A stretch of 64,000 bases of DNA from Cerasibacillus terrae (GCF_008039555.1 NZ_VDUW01000008.1:55416-119415), one strand, 5' to 3'; positions 19,065 through 32,337 are shown, counted from the stretch's first letter. Numbers and translations: made by a program. The notes: a model not told the origin generated them from the letters alone.

Positions 19065-19433
19065 GTGAAAAAACGGCAAATATTTGATCAAGTAATGGAT
19101 ATGAAAAAGCAAATTGGTGAGTTTTATGAACAATTAGGTGAATTAAAGGATAAATTAAGTATTCTCCTAGAAGAAAACCATCGTTTAGAAATGGAAAACC
19201 ATCATTTGCGGAATCGTATGGAACATAAGCAAAAAGGAACAGATGATCCTATTCATGATCACGTTGATGATGAAAATCAGGAAGATGACGATCAAGCTAT
19301 CCCAGGAGAAGGTTATGATAATCTGGCAAGAATATACGAAGAGGGATTTCATATTTGTAATTTAGAATTTGGCTCTCCTAGGGAAGAAGATTGTATTTTC
19401 TGTTTGGATCTTCTCAGTAAGAAAAATGGATAA
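19065..19433 (+). CDS. yabA: Replication initiation control protein YabA
   Basis: YabA binds DnaA and the DnaN clamp to prevent over-initiation. The 122 residues consist of an N-terminal tetramerising coiled coil (about 1-55, heptads of I/L/M) and an acidic linker ([18 protein letters not shown]). The C-terminal zinc domain is [22 protein letters not shown], with its conserved His and Cys. The start is GTG. The acidic linker looks long and charge-rich. The downstream trmN6 starts 71 bp later after a weak hairpin. Confidence 0.95.
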   Translation: MKKRQIFDQVMDMKKQIGEFYEQLGELKDKLSILLEENHRLEMENHHLRNRMEHKQKGTDDPIHDHVDDENQEDDDQAIPGEGYDNLARIYEEGFHICNLEFGSPREEDCIFCLDLLSKKNG

Positions 19434-19468
19434 AAGGCTGTCTTCCTCATATGGGAGGCAGTTTTTAT
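19432..19468 (+). terminator. Possible hairpin terminator or attenuator after yabA
   Basis: GGCTGTCTTCC / GGGAGGCAG with a TTTTT tail overlaps the end of yabA. It may only partly stop transcription into trmN6. Confidence 0.5.
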
Positions 19469-19504
19469 TTCCCTTTAATTGTTTTTAAGAAAGGATTATG
19501 AACA

Positions 19505-20242
19505 ATGGAGTTATATGGAGATGAACGTATAGATTATTTATTAGCAGATAAAAGCATGCAAATTATTCAAAGCCCAACAGCATTTTCTTTTTCCCTTGAT
19601 GCAGTTTTATTAGCTCATTTTGCAAGAGTACCTATTAAAAAGGGGGAGATTCTTGATTTATGTACTGGAAATGGAGTTATTCCCTTATTATTATCTAAAC
19701 GAACTGTTGCTAAAATTACTGGTGTAGAAATTCAAGAACGGATTTTCGATATGGGAAAGAGAAGTGTTCAGTGGAATGGACTGACAGAACAAATTGATTT
19801 AATTCATGGTGATTTAAAAGAAATGCTACCAGTGTTAGGGCATAGTTCTTTTGATGTTGTAACATGTAATCCACCTTATTTTCCGACCCCTGCACGTACA
19901 GAACATAATACAAATCAATATTTAACCATTGCTCGTCATGAAGTTTATTGTACATTGGAAGATGTGGTGAAAGCATGCAAATTGCATGTACGACCAGGGG
20001 GAAAAGTAGCAATGGTGCATCGACCAGGGAGATTGGTTGACATATTAACGTTATTTCGGAAATATCGAATTGAACCGAAGCGTCTGCGTCTTGTTTATCC
20101 AAAGAGGAAAAAGGAAGCAAATATTTTACTAGTAGAAGGAATCCGTGATGGTAAGGCAGATCTAAAAATATTGCCACCCTTATATATTTATAATCAGGAC
20201 GGAAAATATACAGAAGAAGCGGAAGAAATCATATATGGATAA
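19505..20242 (+). CDS. trmN6: tRNA1(Val)-adenine-N6 methyltransferase family protein
   Basis: This SAM-dependent methyltransferase family (YabB, TrmN6) modifies adenine in tRNA. Over 245 residues it shows the SAM-binding motif [15 protein letters not shown] (about 45-60), GVEIQ, and the catalytic N6-adenine motif CNPPYF (about 122). The exact tRNA position is not known for this family in Firmicutes. It overlaps yazA by 8 bp. Confidence 0.88.
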   Translation: MELYGDERIDYLLADKSMQIIQSPTAFSFSLDAVLLAHFARVPIKKGEILDLCTGNGVIPLLLSKRTVAKITGVEIQERIFDMGKRSVQWNGLTEQIDLIHGDLKEMLPVLGHSSFDVVTCNPPYFPTPARTEHNTNQYLTIARHEVYCTLEDVVKACKLHVRPGGKVAMVHRPGRLVDILTLFRKYRIEPKRLRLVYPKRKKEANILLVEGIRDGKADLKILPPLYIYNQDGKYTEEAEEIIYG

Positions 20243-20495
20243 ACATATGGTCTATATATTGAAATGTAAAGATAATACATTGTATACAGGTTATACGAAT
20301 GATTTAAACGAACGATTAAAGATGCATGAATCTGGAAAAGGTGCTAAATATACACGTGGTAGAGGTCCTTTTGAAATAATGTATGTGGAAACCTTTCTAA
20401 CAAAACAAGAGGCAATGCGTCGGGAGTATGCGATTAAACAATTATCACGGAAACAAAAAATTGACCTTATTGAAGAATTTGAGAAAGAAGGGTAA
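20235..20495 (+). CDS. yazA: GIY-YIG nuclease-superfamily protein
   Basis: A compact 86-residue single-domain GIY-YIG protein (UPF0213 type). It carries [23 protein letters not shown], where VYI...YTG replaces the GIY...YIG pair, followed by the conserved Arg and [15 protein letters not shown]. The family role is unclear. It is placed between trmN6 and rsmI, overlapping the former, and is co-translated with them as in B. subtilis. Confidence 0.92.
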   Translation: MDKHMVYILKCKDNTLYTGYTNDLNERLKMHESGKGAKYTRGRGPFEIMYVETFLTKQEAMRREYAIKQLSRKQKIDLIEEFEKEG

Positions 20496-20498
20496 ACG

Positions 20499-21374
20499 AT
20501 GAACAATCAAAAAAGCTTTGTTCCTGTAGATACAGGTACATTATATGTTGTTCCAACTCCGATTGGGAATTTAGAAGATATTACACTTCGGGCATTAAAC
20601 ATTCTGAAAGCTGTCTCACTTATTGCTGCAGAAGATACACGAAATACGAAGAAATTACTTAATCATTTTGAAATAACAACCCCTCTTATCAGTTATCATG
20701 AGCATAGTAAAAAGGCGAAGGAACAATTGTTAATAGAAAAGCTGCTACAAGGAGAAGAAATTGCCCTCGTTAGTGATGCTGGAATGCCAGCAATCTCTGA
20801 TCCTGGTTCTAAATTAATCCAAGAAGCGATTCAGGAGGATATTCCCATTGTGGTATTACCAGGAGCAAATGCTGCATTATGTGCTCTAGTTGGTTCTGGC
20901 CTGCCAACAAAACAATTTTTGTTCTATGGTTTTCTTCCGCGTAAAAAAAAGGAAAAAAAAGAGGAATTAGAACGTTTGATGGCCAATAAAGCAACACTTC
21001 TTTTTTATGAATCTCCATATAGAGTAAAAGATACGATAAAAGTCATTGAGGGAGTTTTCGGGGGGGAAACACGGATTGCGCTTGTTCGTGAATTAACAAA
21101 ACGCTTTGAAGAATATATTCGTGGAACGGTGGAAGAAGTTCTTGCTTGGATAGAAGAGCATGAGCTAAAAGGGGAATGTTGTATCGTTCTAGAAAATAAT
21201 AATGACCAACAAAATAATGGAGATTTATTATGGTGGAGTAATCTTTCCATCACTGAACATGTAGACCACTATGTGAAGAAAGGAAGTACAAAGAAAAATG
21301 CCATTAAACAAGTTGCTATAGAAAGAAAACTACCAAAGCGAGAAGTATACCAGACCTATCATTTTGATGCATAA
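20499..21374 (+). CDS. rsmI: 16S rRNA 2'-O-ribose C1402 methyltransferase
   Basis: RsmI methylates C1402 in the decoding centre of 16S rRNA. The 291-residue protein has the tetrapyrrole-methylase fold: LYVVPTPIGNLEDITLRAL at the N-terminus, IAAEDTRNTKKLLNHF, SDAGMPAISDPG, and FYGFLPRKKKEK. It starts 3 bp after yazA. This is the last gene of the tmk operon before the convergent terminator with abrB. Confidence 0.96.
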   Translation: MNNQKSFVPVDTGTLYVVPTPIGNLEDITLRALNILKAVSLIAAEDTRNTKKLLNHFEITTPLISYHEHSKKAKEQLLIEKLLQGEEIALVSDAGMPAISDPGSKLIQEAIQEDIPIVVLPGANAALCALVGSGLPTKQFLFYGFLPRKKKEKKEELERLMANKATLLFYESPYRVKDTIKVIEGVFGGETRIALVRELTKRFEEYIRGTVEEVLAWIEEHELKGECCIVLENNNDQQNNGDLLWWSNLSITEHVDHYVKKGSTKKNAIKQVAIERKLPKREVYQTYHFDA

Positions 21375-21411
21375 AAAAACGCTTGTTGTCAGAGACATAC
21401 AAGCGTTTTTT
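21373..21411. terminator. Bidirectional terminator between rsmI and abrB
   Basis: The stem AAAAAACGCTTG / CAAGCGTTTTTT has A- and T-runs on both sides, between converging genes. Confidence 0.9.
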
Positions 21412-21414
21412 CCT

Positions 21415-21702
21415 CTATTTATTCTTTTCTGAAAAACCTGCTTGAATTTCCTGAATGAGTTGCTCAGCACCTTCCGGACTAAGAACGAGTTTTCCACCAG
21501 CAATTGAAATATTTCGATCAGATACTTCCCCTGTTACATGGCAGGCCATATTTGGTTCATATCTTTTTAATACAATATTTTCCCCGTCAACATAAATTTC
21601 AATTGGATCTTTAATTTCAATTCCAAGGGAACGGCGAATTTCAATTGGAATTACAATTCTACCAAGTTCATCAACTTTCCGTACAATACCAGTAGATTTC
21701 AT
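21415..21702 (-). CDS. abrB: Transition-state regulator AbrB
   Basis: AbrB is a global repressor of post-exponential genes and is itself repressed by Spo0A~P. The 95-residue product has the swapped-hairpin DNA-binding domain MKSTGIVRKVDELGRIVIP (1-19) through YEPNM, with the DNA-contact arginines of the family. The C-terminal multimerisation part follows (about 56-95). A leader of roughly 200 nt separates the start from the sigma-A promoter on this strand. It is divergent from metG, as in B. subtilis. Confidence 0.95.
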   Translation of the reverse strand: MKSTGIVRKVDELGRIVIPIEIRRSLGIEIKDPIEIYVDGENIVLKRYEPNMACHVTGEVSDRNISIAGGKLVLSPEGAEQLIQEIQAGFSEKNK

Positions 21703-24136
<2,434 letters not shown>

Positions 24137-24138
24137 AT

Positions 24139-24173
24139 AAAAAGGCCAATCTCTTTCGTTAGAGGTTGGCTTT
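24139..24173 (+). terminator. Terminator after metG
   Basis: The stem AAAGGCCAATCTCT / AGAGGTTGGCTTT. The T-run is interrupted and the tatD gene starts soon after, so read-through is possible. Confidence 0.65.
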
Positions 24174-24199
24174 CTTCTAATGGAAAGGTGAGAAAACAG

Positions 24200-24973
24200 A
24201 TGTTATTTGATACACATGTACATTTAAACGCAGATCAATTTGTAGAAGATCGTGAAGAAGTGATTGAACGTGCCAAAGATGCAGGCATAAAATACATGAA
24301 TGTCGTTGGTTTTGATCGAAAAACAATTACATTAGCAATGGAAATTGCTGAACAATATGAAAATATTTATGCTTCTGTTGGCTGGCATCCAGTTGATGCA
24401 ATTGATATGACAGAGAAAGACTTGATATGGATTGAAGAGTTAACAAAACATCCAAAAGTGGTTGCACTTGGTGAAATGGGATTAGATTATCATTGGGATA
24501 AATCACCGAAAGAAATTCAAAAACAAGTATTTCGTAAGCAAATTCGTCTTGCTAAGAAGCTAAACATGCCAATTATTATTCATAATCGTGAGGCAACAGA
24601 AGATGTCTTAGAAATTTTACACGATGAAAATGCAACAGAAATTGGCGGAATTATGCATTGTTACAGTGATTCTGTTGACTACGTGCAAACGATATTAGAT
24701 ATGAATTTTTATATTTCACTTGGAGGACCAGTTACTTTTAAAAATGCAACAATGCCAAAAGAAGTGGCTAAAATTGTCCCATTAAATCGCTTATTAATAG
24801 AAACAGATGCCCCGTATTTAGCACCACATCCTAATCGTGGGAAACGAAATGAACCAGCTTATGTATCCCTAGTTGCTCAAAAAATAGCAGAATTACGAGG
24901 AATTTCTTTTGAAGAAGTTAGTAAAAGAACAACTGAAAATGCATGTGAATTTTTTCAAATCAAGTCATTTTAA
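24200..24973 (+). CDS. yabD: TatD family metal-dependent hydrolase
   Basis: TatD proteins are TIM-barrel metal-dependent DNases or hydrolases. The sequence shows FDTHVHLN (metal HxH), ALGEMGLDYHWDKSP (metal Glu), PIIIHNREA (His), IMHCYSD (His) and ETDAPYLAPHPNRGKRNEP (Asp), the full set of ligands. I start at ATG 24200 (257 residues). The GTG at 24188 would overlap the GGAAAGGTGAG ribosome site. The physiological substrate is not certain. Confidence 0.92.
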   Translation: MLFDTHVHLNADQFVEDREEVIERAKDAGIKYMNVVGFDRKTITLAMEIAEQYENIYASVGWHPVDAIDMTEKDLIWIEELTKHPKVVALGEMGLDYHWDKSPKEIQKQVFRKQIRLAKKLNMPIIIHNREATEDVLEILHDENATEIGGIMHCYSDSVDYVQTILDMNFYISLGGPVTFKNATMPKEVAKIVPLNRLLIETDAPYLAPHPNRGKRNEPAYVSLVAQKIAELRGISFEEVSKRTTENACEFFQIKSF

Positions 24974-25020
24974 TTCCATTTATTAACATTAAATGGAATT
25001 AAATGGAATATATAATATGC

Positions 25021-25053
25021 AAAAAGGTCGATTTTATAATCGATCTTTTTATT
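25021..25053 (+). terminator. Terminator after yabD
   Basis: The stem AAAAAGGTCGATTT / AATCGATCTTTTT. Confidence 0.85.
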
Positions 25054-25234
25054 TTGGCGAAAATATAACGTAAGTTTGAATCCGTTATGCCACTTAGCTT
25101 TGGGGAATATCAAAAGGGTTAGTTTAAGGTATATTCTTGATTGTAATCAAAATGTAATTTAATCGTAATCGGAATAACTTTGACATTGGATATGCCCTTT
25201 TACTATAATCAATGTCGATTAAGGAGGCGGATGC

Positions 25235-26494
25235 ATGAGAAAATTATTAGATCTATTTCCATCATCAAAAATAAGACCATTTATTTCTACAATTGGTGTA
25301 TTAGCGCTGACATTCTTTTCAGTAGTTGTTATTTTTGAAGCTACACGAGTGGAAGTAGTATTTGCTGATAATGGGGAAAATCAAACAATTAAAACCCATG
25401 CAGACACAGTTGAAGACCTTTTAGCGGAAATTGGAATTACTGTCGGAACATATGATAAACTCTCACACGATATAGATACAGCAATTAAAGATGGAATGGA
25501 AATTAAATTTACAACAGCAAAGAAAGTGAAAGTAAGCATGGATGGGGTAGAAGAAACGATTAATACTACAACAGATACAGTTGAAGACTTTTTAAATGAA
25601 CAGCACTTATCCCTTTCTAAATATGATGATCTATCCCATGAAAAAGATGCTGAAATTACGAATGGAATGAATCTTGAAATTGTAAAAGCATTCCCGATAA
25701 TTGTGAAGGATGGAAAGAAAAAACCAAAAAAGTTAATGACTACTGGTGGAAAAGTAAAAGACTTACTTGAAAAGGAGAATATTGACTTTGATGAAGATAG
25801 TGATGATAAATTAAATGTCAAATTAGCAGATTCTGTTAAAAAAAATATGGATATCATTATTACCCGCGTACAGACAGAAACTATAGAAGAAGTCAATAGA
25901 ATTCCATATCAGACGGTCAAGGAAAATGATTCAAATCTTACAAAAGGAAAAGAAAAAGAAATCAAAGCAGGAAAAGAAGGTTTACTAGTCAAAAAAGTAA
26001 AAGTAACAAAGGAAAATGGAAAAATTGCTGATAAGAAGGTAATTGATGAAAAAGTAGAAAAAGAAGCGGTTGATCGGATTGTAGCAGTTGGAACAAAGGA
26101 ACAAGAACCAATTATAACAAAAACATCTACAACAGCAGCTACACCTACAGCATCAAAACCTAAACAGGACAATCGACCAAGTAAATCTACATCTTCTAAA
26201 TCAGAAAATGTACTCTATATGGATGCAAGTGCATATACTGCGTCATGTAATGGATGTTCAGGATATACATCAACAGGAATTAATATAAAAGACAACCCAA
26301 ATAAGAAAGTAGTTGCAGTCGATCCAAGTGTTATTCCATTAGGTTCTACTGTTTGGGTAGAAGGATACGGAACAGCAATTGCTGGTGATACTGGTGGATC
26401 AATTGTAGGCCATCGTATTGACCTTCATTTCCCAACGAAAAACGATGCATATGCATTTGGAAGAAAGAAAGTAAAGGTAAAAATACTTAAATAA
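25235..26494 (+). CDS. yabE: Cell-wall-binding protein YabE (DUF348-G5-3D domains)
   Basis: The architecture is that of resuscitation-promoting-factor-like/stationary-phase survival proteins. An N-terminal membrane segment (about 17-37) is followed by three ubiquitin-like DUF348 repeats (about 48-105, 106-165, 166-215; each with HADTVEDLL-like or TTDTVEDFL cores). A G5 domain (about 218-300), a Thr/Ser/Lys linker and a C-terminal 3D domain (AYTASCNGCSGYTSTG to DLHFPTKNDAYAFG, about 330-419) complete it. The 3D domain holds the conserved acidic residues of the MltA-like lytic fold, so muralytic activity is likely. It has 419 residues and an AGGAGG ribosome site. Confidence 0.92.
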   Translation: MRKLLDLFPSSKIRPFISTIGVLALTFFSVVVIFEATRVEVVFADNGENQTIKTHADTVEDLLAEIGITVGTYDKLSHDIDTAIKDGMEIKFTTAKKVKVSMDGVEETINTTTDTVEDFLNEQHLSLSKYDDLSHEKDAEITNGMNLEIVKAFPIIVKDGKKKPKKLMTTGGKVKDLLEKENIDFDEDSDDKLNVKLADSVKKNMDIIITRVQTETIEEVNRIPYQTVKENDSNLTKGKEKEIKAGKEGLLVKKVKVTKENGKIADKKVIDEKVEKEAVDRIVAVGTKEQEPIITKTSTTAATPTASKPKQDNRPSKSTSSKSENVLYMDASAYTASCNGCSGYTSTGINIKDNPNKKVVAVDPSVIPLGSTVWVEGYGTAIAGDTGGSIVGHRIDLHFPTKNDAYAFGRKKVKVKILK

Positions 26495-26505
26495 TAAATT
26501 AAAAA

Positions 26506-26540
26506 ATTGCTCTTACCATGTTATAGTGGTAAGAGCAATC
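26506..26540 (+). terminator. Terminator after yabE
   Basis: The stem ATTGCTCTTACCA / TGGTAAGAGCAAT. It has no strong T-run. Confidence 0.75.
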
Positions 26541-26559
26541 TTATTATAGAATTGTTTGT

Positions 26560-26625
26560 AGGCTGTTTTATTAATGATTGTTGTTATTGGAAGGTTTAAC
26601 TTTAAAAAATATACAAAAACAGTCT
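26560..26625. repeat. AGGCTGTTTT-type dispersed repeat (66 bp)
   Basis: It starts AGGCTGTTTT and ends AAAACAGTCT, an imperfect inverted pair. The interior core TTGTTGTTATTGGAAGGTT is shared with the copy at 61188. It lies directly behind the yabE terminator. Confidence 0.65.
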
Positions 26626-26697
26626 TGCATAAAGAATAATAGGAAAGAAACGATATAGATAGGTTTAATTGTTATCTATAAGAGAAGAGGAACAGGT

Positions 26698-28147
<1,450 letters not shown>

Positions 28148-28240
28148 GAAGTAAAAGCTCCCTTGTTAAAGAGTGTCGACTTTTTCTGAAAATACTGTTA
28201 TATTTAGATAAATGTTAATTTTTGAAGGAGTTGACTTAAT

Positions 28241-28555
28241 TTGTCTGTTTCGCGAATTCTGAAGTGGATTACTGGCGGCTTGGAAGCGGTTTTAGGGATT
28301 CCGGTGATAGGTGCTACAATTATTATTGGTTTTTCTTGGTTACCTTTAGTCTTCATGTTAGCATTTCATATCGTCACACTCGTATTAACGAAAAAAGATG
28401 GTGGTGCATCGACTGGTAGTATTTTAGGAATTATCACATCTTGCATTGGTTGGATTCCATTTGCCGGAATGATCATGCATATTCTTTCTGCTATTTTCCT
28501 TATGATTGATGCAGCTAAACCAGATGATAAAACTATAAAAAATGTTGTAGCATGA
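28241..28555 (+). CDS. Uncharacterised small membrane protein
   Basis: This 104-residue hydrophobic protein has predicted spans at about 14-30, 33-50 and 60-88, with a charged KKDGG turn between them and a hydrophilic tail. Gly and Ile are abundant. I do not recognise the family. The start is TTG with GAAGGAG ten bases upstream, and a good terminator follows, so it looks like a real single-gene unit. B. subtilis has nothing between ksgA and yabG. Its seat next to a sporulation gene is suggestive only. I see no sporulation-type promoter that I trust before it. Confidence 0.7.
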   Translation: MSVSRILKWITGGLEAVLGIPVIGATIIIGFSWLPLVFMLAFHIVTLVLTKKDGGASTGSILGIITSCIGWIPFAGMIMHILSAIFLMIDAAKPDDKTIKNVVA

Positions 28556-28562
28556 CAAATAT

Positions 28563-28607
28563 AGATGGGTAAATCATTCAAGCAACGGAGTGGTTTATCC
28601 ATTTTTT
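28563..28607 (+). terminator. Terminator after the 28241 membrane gene
   Basis: The stem GATGGGTAAATCA / TGGTTTATCCATT is followed by TTTTAT. Confidence 0.75.
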
Positions 28608-28610
28608 ATG

Positions 28611-28639
28611 TACATATTGATCCTACATCACATAGGCTA
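28611..28639 (+). promoter_or_regulatory. Sigma-K promoter of yabG
   Basis: The -10 CATAGGCTA (28631-28639) fits CATAnnnTA exactly. A -35 TACA (28611-28614, consensus mACm) is exactly 16 bp upstream. B. subtilis yabG is known as a sigma-K gene. Confidence 0.75.
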
Positions 28640-28678
28640 TTATATAGAGTTGATTTTTAATGATGATGGGGTGGAACT

Positions 28679-29563
28679 ATGGGAAAGATTCAGCCATTTT
28701 CAATAGGTGAAAGGGTAACGAGAAAATCTTATAATCATGACGTATTATTTCGGGTTGCATCTGTAAAACAAGAATATGCCTTTTTACACGGGGAAGATAT
28801 TCGTTTGATTGCTGATGCCCCTATGTCAGATTTACAAATAATAGAAGAACGCGAACTTAAAAAAAGGCAAGAAAGAGAGAAAGAAAAGGAGGAATATTCT
28901 TACCGTTTGTTTCGCCAAGATTATCAATTAATGAAAGAAAAACGTGATTATATATCAAGTAATGGCTATAATTATGAAAATTTTTTTCAAATCCCGCCTC
29001 GGGTACTACATTTAGATGGGGATGTTTCTTATTTAAAAAAATGCATTAAATATTACGAACGAATTGGTTTACAAGTACATGGTGTCCACGTTCCTGAGAA
29101 GGATATGCCTTTTCAAATTGGGGATCTGGTGAAAAAAATCCAACCAAACATCATCATAATAACTGGCCATGATTCCTTTTCCAAACAAAAAGGGGAAAAG
29201 CACGAACTAAGAGCATATCGTAATTCTAAACATTTTGTGGAAGCGGTACGTGAAGCGCGAAAAATTATTCCATCTTTAGATCAATTGGTCATCTTTGCTG
29301 GTGCATGTCAATCGCATTTTGAATTATTGATTCGGGCTGGGGCTAATTTTGCTAGTTCCCCATCAAGAATAAATATTCACGCACTTGATCCAGTTTATAT
29401 CGTTGCTAAAATAGCGTATACATCATTTATGGAGAAAGTCAATGTATGGGAAGTGCTTCGGAATACATTAACAGGTGAAAAAGGTATTGGTGGCATTGAA
29501 ACCAGGGGAATGCATCGTACAGGAATGCCATATCTGAACGATGAAGATATAGCAGAAATGTAA
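28679..29563 (+). CDS. yabG: Sporulation-specific cysteine protease YabG
   Basis: YabG is a mother-cell protease that trims spore-coat proteins late in sporulation. The 294-residue protein has a KOW/SH3-like N-terminus (GERVTRKSYNHDVLFRV), an acidic/basic coiled segment (about 58-80), and the protease core with ITGHDSF and FAGACQSHFE (candidate His and Cys). GIGGIETRGMHRTGMPYL lies near the end. The monocistronic unit has a sigma-K promoter. GGGGTGGAAC precedes the ATG. Confidence 0.94.
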   Translation: MGKIQPFSIGERVTRKSYNHDVLFRVASVKQEYAFLHGEDIRLIADAPMSDLQIIEERELKKRQEREKEKEEYSYRLFRQDYQLMKEKRDYISSNGYNYENFFQIPPRVLHLDGDVSYLKKCIKYYERIGLQVHGVHVPEKDMPFQIGDLVKKIQPNIIIITGHDSFSKQKGEKHELRAYRNSKHFVEAVREARKIIPSLDQLVIFAGACQSHFELLIRAGANFASSPSRINIHALDPVYIVAKIAYTSFMEKVNVWEVLRNTLTGEKGIGGIETRGMHRTGMPYLNDEDIAEM

Positions 29564-29721
29564 AATGCCTTAGAATTATTTATTTGATTCAATTTTAAAG
29601 GAACTGTATGTAAGCTTGAATTATAACTTACATACATAAATTGTTAACAAATAGAAATAATAAGGATAAATAGTGAATTTATGTATTGCATGAATTCGAA
29701 TAACTTGTTATAATATTTTGT

Positions 29722-29750
29722 TTGACTTTATAACGAGTTTATGTTATATT
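29722..29750 (+). promoter_or_regulatory. Strong sigma-A promoter of veg
   Basis: TTGACT (29722-29727), a 17-bp spacer and TATATT (29745-29750). This leaves a leader of about 15-20 nt before the GTG start. Confidence 0.8.
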
Positions 29751-29772
29751 GTATATAGTGAGGTGGAGTGTA

Positions 29773-30027
29773 GTGGGAAAATCATTACTCGAAATCAAGC
29801 ATGGTCTAGAAAATCAGATTGGTAAACCTTTACGTGTAAAGGCGAATGGTGGTCGAAGAAGAACAATCGAACGCAACGGTGTATTAACAGAAACTTATCC
29901 AGCTGTTTTCGTTGTAGAGCTAGATCAAAAGGAAAACGCATTTGAACGTGTTTCCTACAGCTATGCTGATGTATTAACAGAAACAGTAGAACTTTTCTTT
30001 GATGATCATAAAGCAATTGCAGAGTAG
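29773..30027 (+). CDS. veg: Veg protein
   Basis: Veg is a short, highly expressed protein linked in B. subtilis to biofilm matrix gene expression and to spore germination. The 84-residue product has the core [19 protein letters not shown] and [20 protein letters not shown] 29773 is chosen since AGGTGGAG lies just upstream and any earlier start would run through the promoter -10 box. It lies between yabG and sspF as expected. Confidence 0.95.
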   Translation: MGKSLLEIKHGLENQIGKPLRVKANGGRRRTIERNGVLTETYPAVFVVELDQKENAFERVSYSYADVLTETVELFFDDHKAIAE

Positions 30028-30202
30028 TGTCATATACTACTCTTGTTTTTTTGCTAAAAATGACCGAATATTTAATTAATTACATCAAACGAATAAAATG
30101 GAATGCTTACCAGTGATTAACATGGCTAATGAAATGAAAAAGGGCTAACCTAAGAATGTCGTATCAATACTTTACTTGCGAAAAAAAAGGGGGTATTCTT
30201 TC

Positions 30203-30382
30203 ATGGCTAGACGTGGTGGTATCATGTCAGAACAAATGAAAGAAGAAATCGCAAAGGAATTAGGTTTTTACGATACGGTTCAAAAGGAAGGTTGGGGTGG
30301 CATCAAGGCTAGAGATGCTGGAAATATGGTGAAAAGGGCTATTGAAATAGCGGAGCAAAGTATGCAAAAAGGCAGATCATAA
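30203..30382 (+). CDS. sspF: Small acid-soluble spore protein SspF
   Basis: This minor alpha/beta-type SASP coats DNA in the dormant spore. The 59-residue protein has the family signature [20 protein letters not shown] followed by [19 protein letters not shown]. The start at ATG 30203 follows AAAAGGGGG; an earlier in-frame start would span this site. A terminator follows at once. A sigma-G promoter is expected upstream, but I could not find one I would defend. Confidence 0.94.
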   Translation: MARRGGIMSEQMKEEIAKELGFYDTVQKEGWGGIKARDAGNMVKRAIEIAEQSMQKGRS

Positions 30383-30398
30383 CGATCTGCCTTTTTTC
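30371..30398 (+). terminator. Terminator after sspF
   Basis: The stem GGCAGATC / GATCTGCC is followed by TTTTTT. It overlaps the last codons of sspF. Confidence 0.85.
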
Positions 30399-30500
30399 AA
30401 AAAATTACTTAAAAAATAATGTTTGAATTTGGATTGGATTACAGTCGCCTGCACTTTTAGTATATGTTACAATTTGAATACGTTAAAAGAAGGTGACGAT

Positions 30501-31349
30501 ATGACTGTTTTTGAAAAGGCACCTGCAAAACTTAATTTATCTCTTGATATACTAAATAAACGTCAAGATGGGTACCACAATGTAGAAATGGTCATGACAA
30601 CAATTGACTTGTATGACCGGATAGAATTAACCTCTTTGGAACAAGACCAAGTCAAAGTAACGCTATGGAGCAGATATGTACCTAATGATGAGCGGAACTT
30701 AGCATATCAAGCGGCAAAGGCATTTAAGGAAAAATATAAAGTTAAAAAAGGTGTACATATAAAAATTGATAAAAATATTCCAGTTAGCGCAGGACTCGGT
30801 GGTGGAAGTGCGGATGCTGCGGCTGTTTTACGTGGTCTAAAAAAACTTTGGAAGATAGATATATCCACTGCTGAATTAGCAACACTTGGAGCTACCATTA
30901 GTTCAGATGTTCCTTTTTGCGTATATGGGCGTACCGCGATAGCAAAGGGACGCGGGGAAATTATTGAGAAGCTGCCTTCCCCTCCAACTTGTTGGGTTAT
31001 CTTAGCAAAACCAGATATTGGTGTGTCGACGAGAACCATTTTTGAACAAATAAAAATGGAACAACTAAAACACCCGAACACAAATGAAGTGATTCAGGCA
31101 TTATATGATCAAGATTTTCCTAAATTGTGTAATCATCTTGGGAATGCACTCGAAAATGTTACGATGAATATGTATCCTGAAGTTAGATGGTTAAAGCAAA
31201 AAATGATGCAAAATGGTATACAAGGTGTTCTGATGAGTGGTAGTGGCCCAACGATTTATGGATTAGTAGAACAAGAAAGAAAGGCAAAGCGAATTTACAA
31301 TGGAATGCGAGGGTTTTGTAAAGAGGTTTTCCTTGTACGTTCCAATTAA
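30501..31349 (+). CDS. ispE: 4-diphosphocytidyl-2-C-methyl-D-erythritol kinase
   Basis: IspE phosphorylates CDP-ME in the MEP pathway of isoprenoid synthesis. This GHMP kinase of 282 residues shows the N-terminal [12 protein letters not shown], the ATP loop [15 protein letters not shown] (about 90-105), SSDVPFC, and the C-terminal [13 protein letters not shown] 30501 follows AAGAAGGTGACG. A longer frame from a TTG at 30423 lacks a ribosome site and extends beyond the normal N-terminus. Confidence 0.96.
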   Translation: MTVFEKAPAKLNLSLDILNKRQDGYHNVEMVMTTIDLYDRIELTSLEQDQVKVTLWSRYVPNDERNLAYQAAKAFKEKYKVKKGVHIKIDKNIPVSAGLGGGSADAAAVLRGLKKLWKIDISTAELATLGATISSDVPFCVYGRTAIAKGRGEIIEKLPSPPTCWVILAKPDIGVSTRTIFEQIKMEQLKHPNTNEVIQALYDQDFPKLCNHLGNALENVTMNMYPEVRWLKQKMMQNGIQGVLMSGSGPTIYGLVEQERKAKRIYNGMRGFCKEVFLVRSN

Positions 31350-31435
31350 TAAATACAAGAAGTTAGGTAATTCTTGCTCAAACACATACAATAATGATAT
31401 ATTTGATGATATCATTCGGATTTTGAGGTGGGCGT

Positions 31436-32251
31436 ATGAAAAGAAGTGAACGGATTGCCTGTATGAGTATCTTTTTGTTAGAAAATCCAAGTAGGCAAAA
31501 ACAATTATCTTATTTTACGAAGAGGTACCGGGCAAGTAAAGCCTCTATTAGTGAGGATTTAAATATTATCGATGACATGTATCAGGCTGAGGGTATTGGA
31601 TATTTAAAACGGACGGCTGGACCTTCGGGTGGTGTTCAATATATTCCGGAATTATCCCACGAACGTAGTAAACAAGTAATTGATGAGTTGTGTGAAAGGC
31701 TATCTGATACGGAGCGAATCCTTCCAGGTGGATATTTATATATGACAGATGTACTTGGTGAATCTAATTTAGTACGAGAAATCGGCCGTATGTTTGCATC
31801 AAAATTCTCTAATCGAAATATTGATGTTGTCATGACAGTAGAAACAAAAGGAATTTCCCTTGCATATGCGGTGGCATTCTATTTAAATGTTCCAGTCGTT
31901 GTTGTTCGCAGAGACCCTAGAGTGACGGAAGGTTCATCTGTAAGTATTAACTATGTTTCTGGTGCCTCAAGAAAGATTCAGACAATGGTTTTATCGAAGA
32001 GAAGTTTAAAAGATGGAGATCAAGTATGTATTATTGATGATTTCATGAAAGCAGGAGGAACCATTAATGGAATGGTTAGTCTGGTAAAAGAATTTAATGC
32101 AAATCCTGCTGCTATCGCTGTGTTAGCGGAAGCGGATGATTTAGAGGAAGATCGTGTTATTGAGGACTATGTTTCATTAGTGAAATTAGCTGAAGTTGAT
32201 CAAAAAGGTGAGGAAGTTTTTATTCAATCTGGAAATTATTTAGAAAAATAA
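31436..32251 (+). CDS. purR: Purine operon repressor PurR
   Basis: PurR represses purine synthesis genes and is relieved by PRPP. The 271 residues comprise a winged-helix domain (1-70, ASISEDLNIID recognition region) and a phosphoribosyltransferase-like domain with the PRPP-binding motif VCIIDDFMKAGGT (about 200-212). GAGGTGGG precedes the ATG. In B. subtilis purR is followed by yabJ (ridA); here no ridA follows. Confidence 0.96.
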   Translation: MKRSERIACMSIFLLENPSRQKQLSYFTKRYRASKASISEDLNIIDDMYQAEGIGYLKRTAGPSGGVQYIPELSHERSKQVIDELCERLSDTERILPGGYLYMTDVLGESNLVREIGRMFASKFSNRNIDVVMTVETKGISLAYAVAFYLNVPVVVVRRDPRVTEGSSVSINYVSGASRKIQTMVLSKRSLKDGDQVCIIDDFMKAGGTINGMVSLVKEFNANPAAIAVLAEADDLEEDRVIEDYVSLVKLAEVDQKGEEVFIQSGNYLEK

Positions 32252-32310
32252 AGTATTTTCAAGTGTATTTTGTTTCTTTTCCTTTCAATGAAATATATCG
32301 ATTATAAGAA

Positions 32311-32337
32311 CCCTTCCAATTAGGAAGGATTTTTTAT
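32311..32337 (+). terminator. Terminator after purR
   Basis: The stem CCTTCC / GGAAGG with loop AATTA is followed by ATTTTTTATT. Confidence 0.85.

Noticed and set aside
19716..20177. 153-codon minus-strand frame inside trmN6
   Set aside because: It is antisense to a methyltransferase with intact motifs, and nothing supports translation.
25381..25896. 171-codon minus-strand frame inside yabE
   Set aside because: It is antisense to a clear multi-domain protein, and the serine-rich composition comes from the complement of Lys/Glu/Asp-rich codons.
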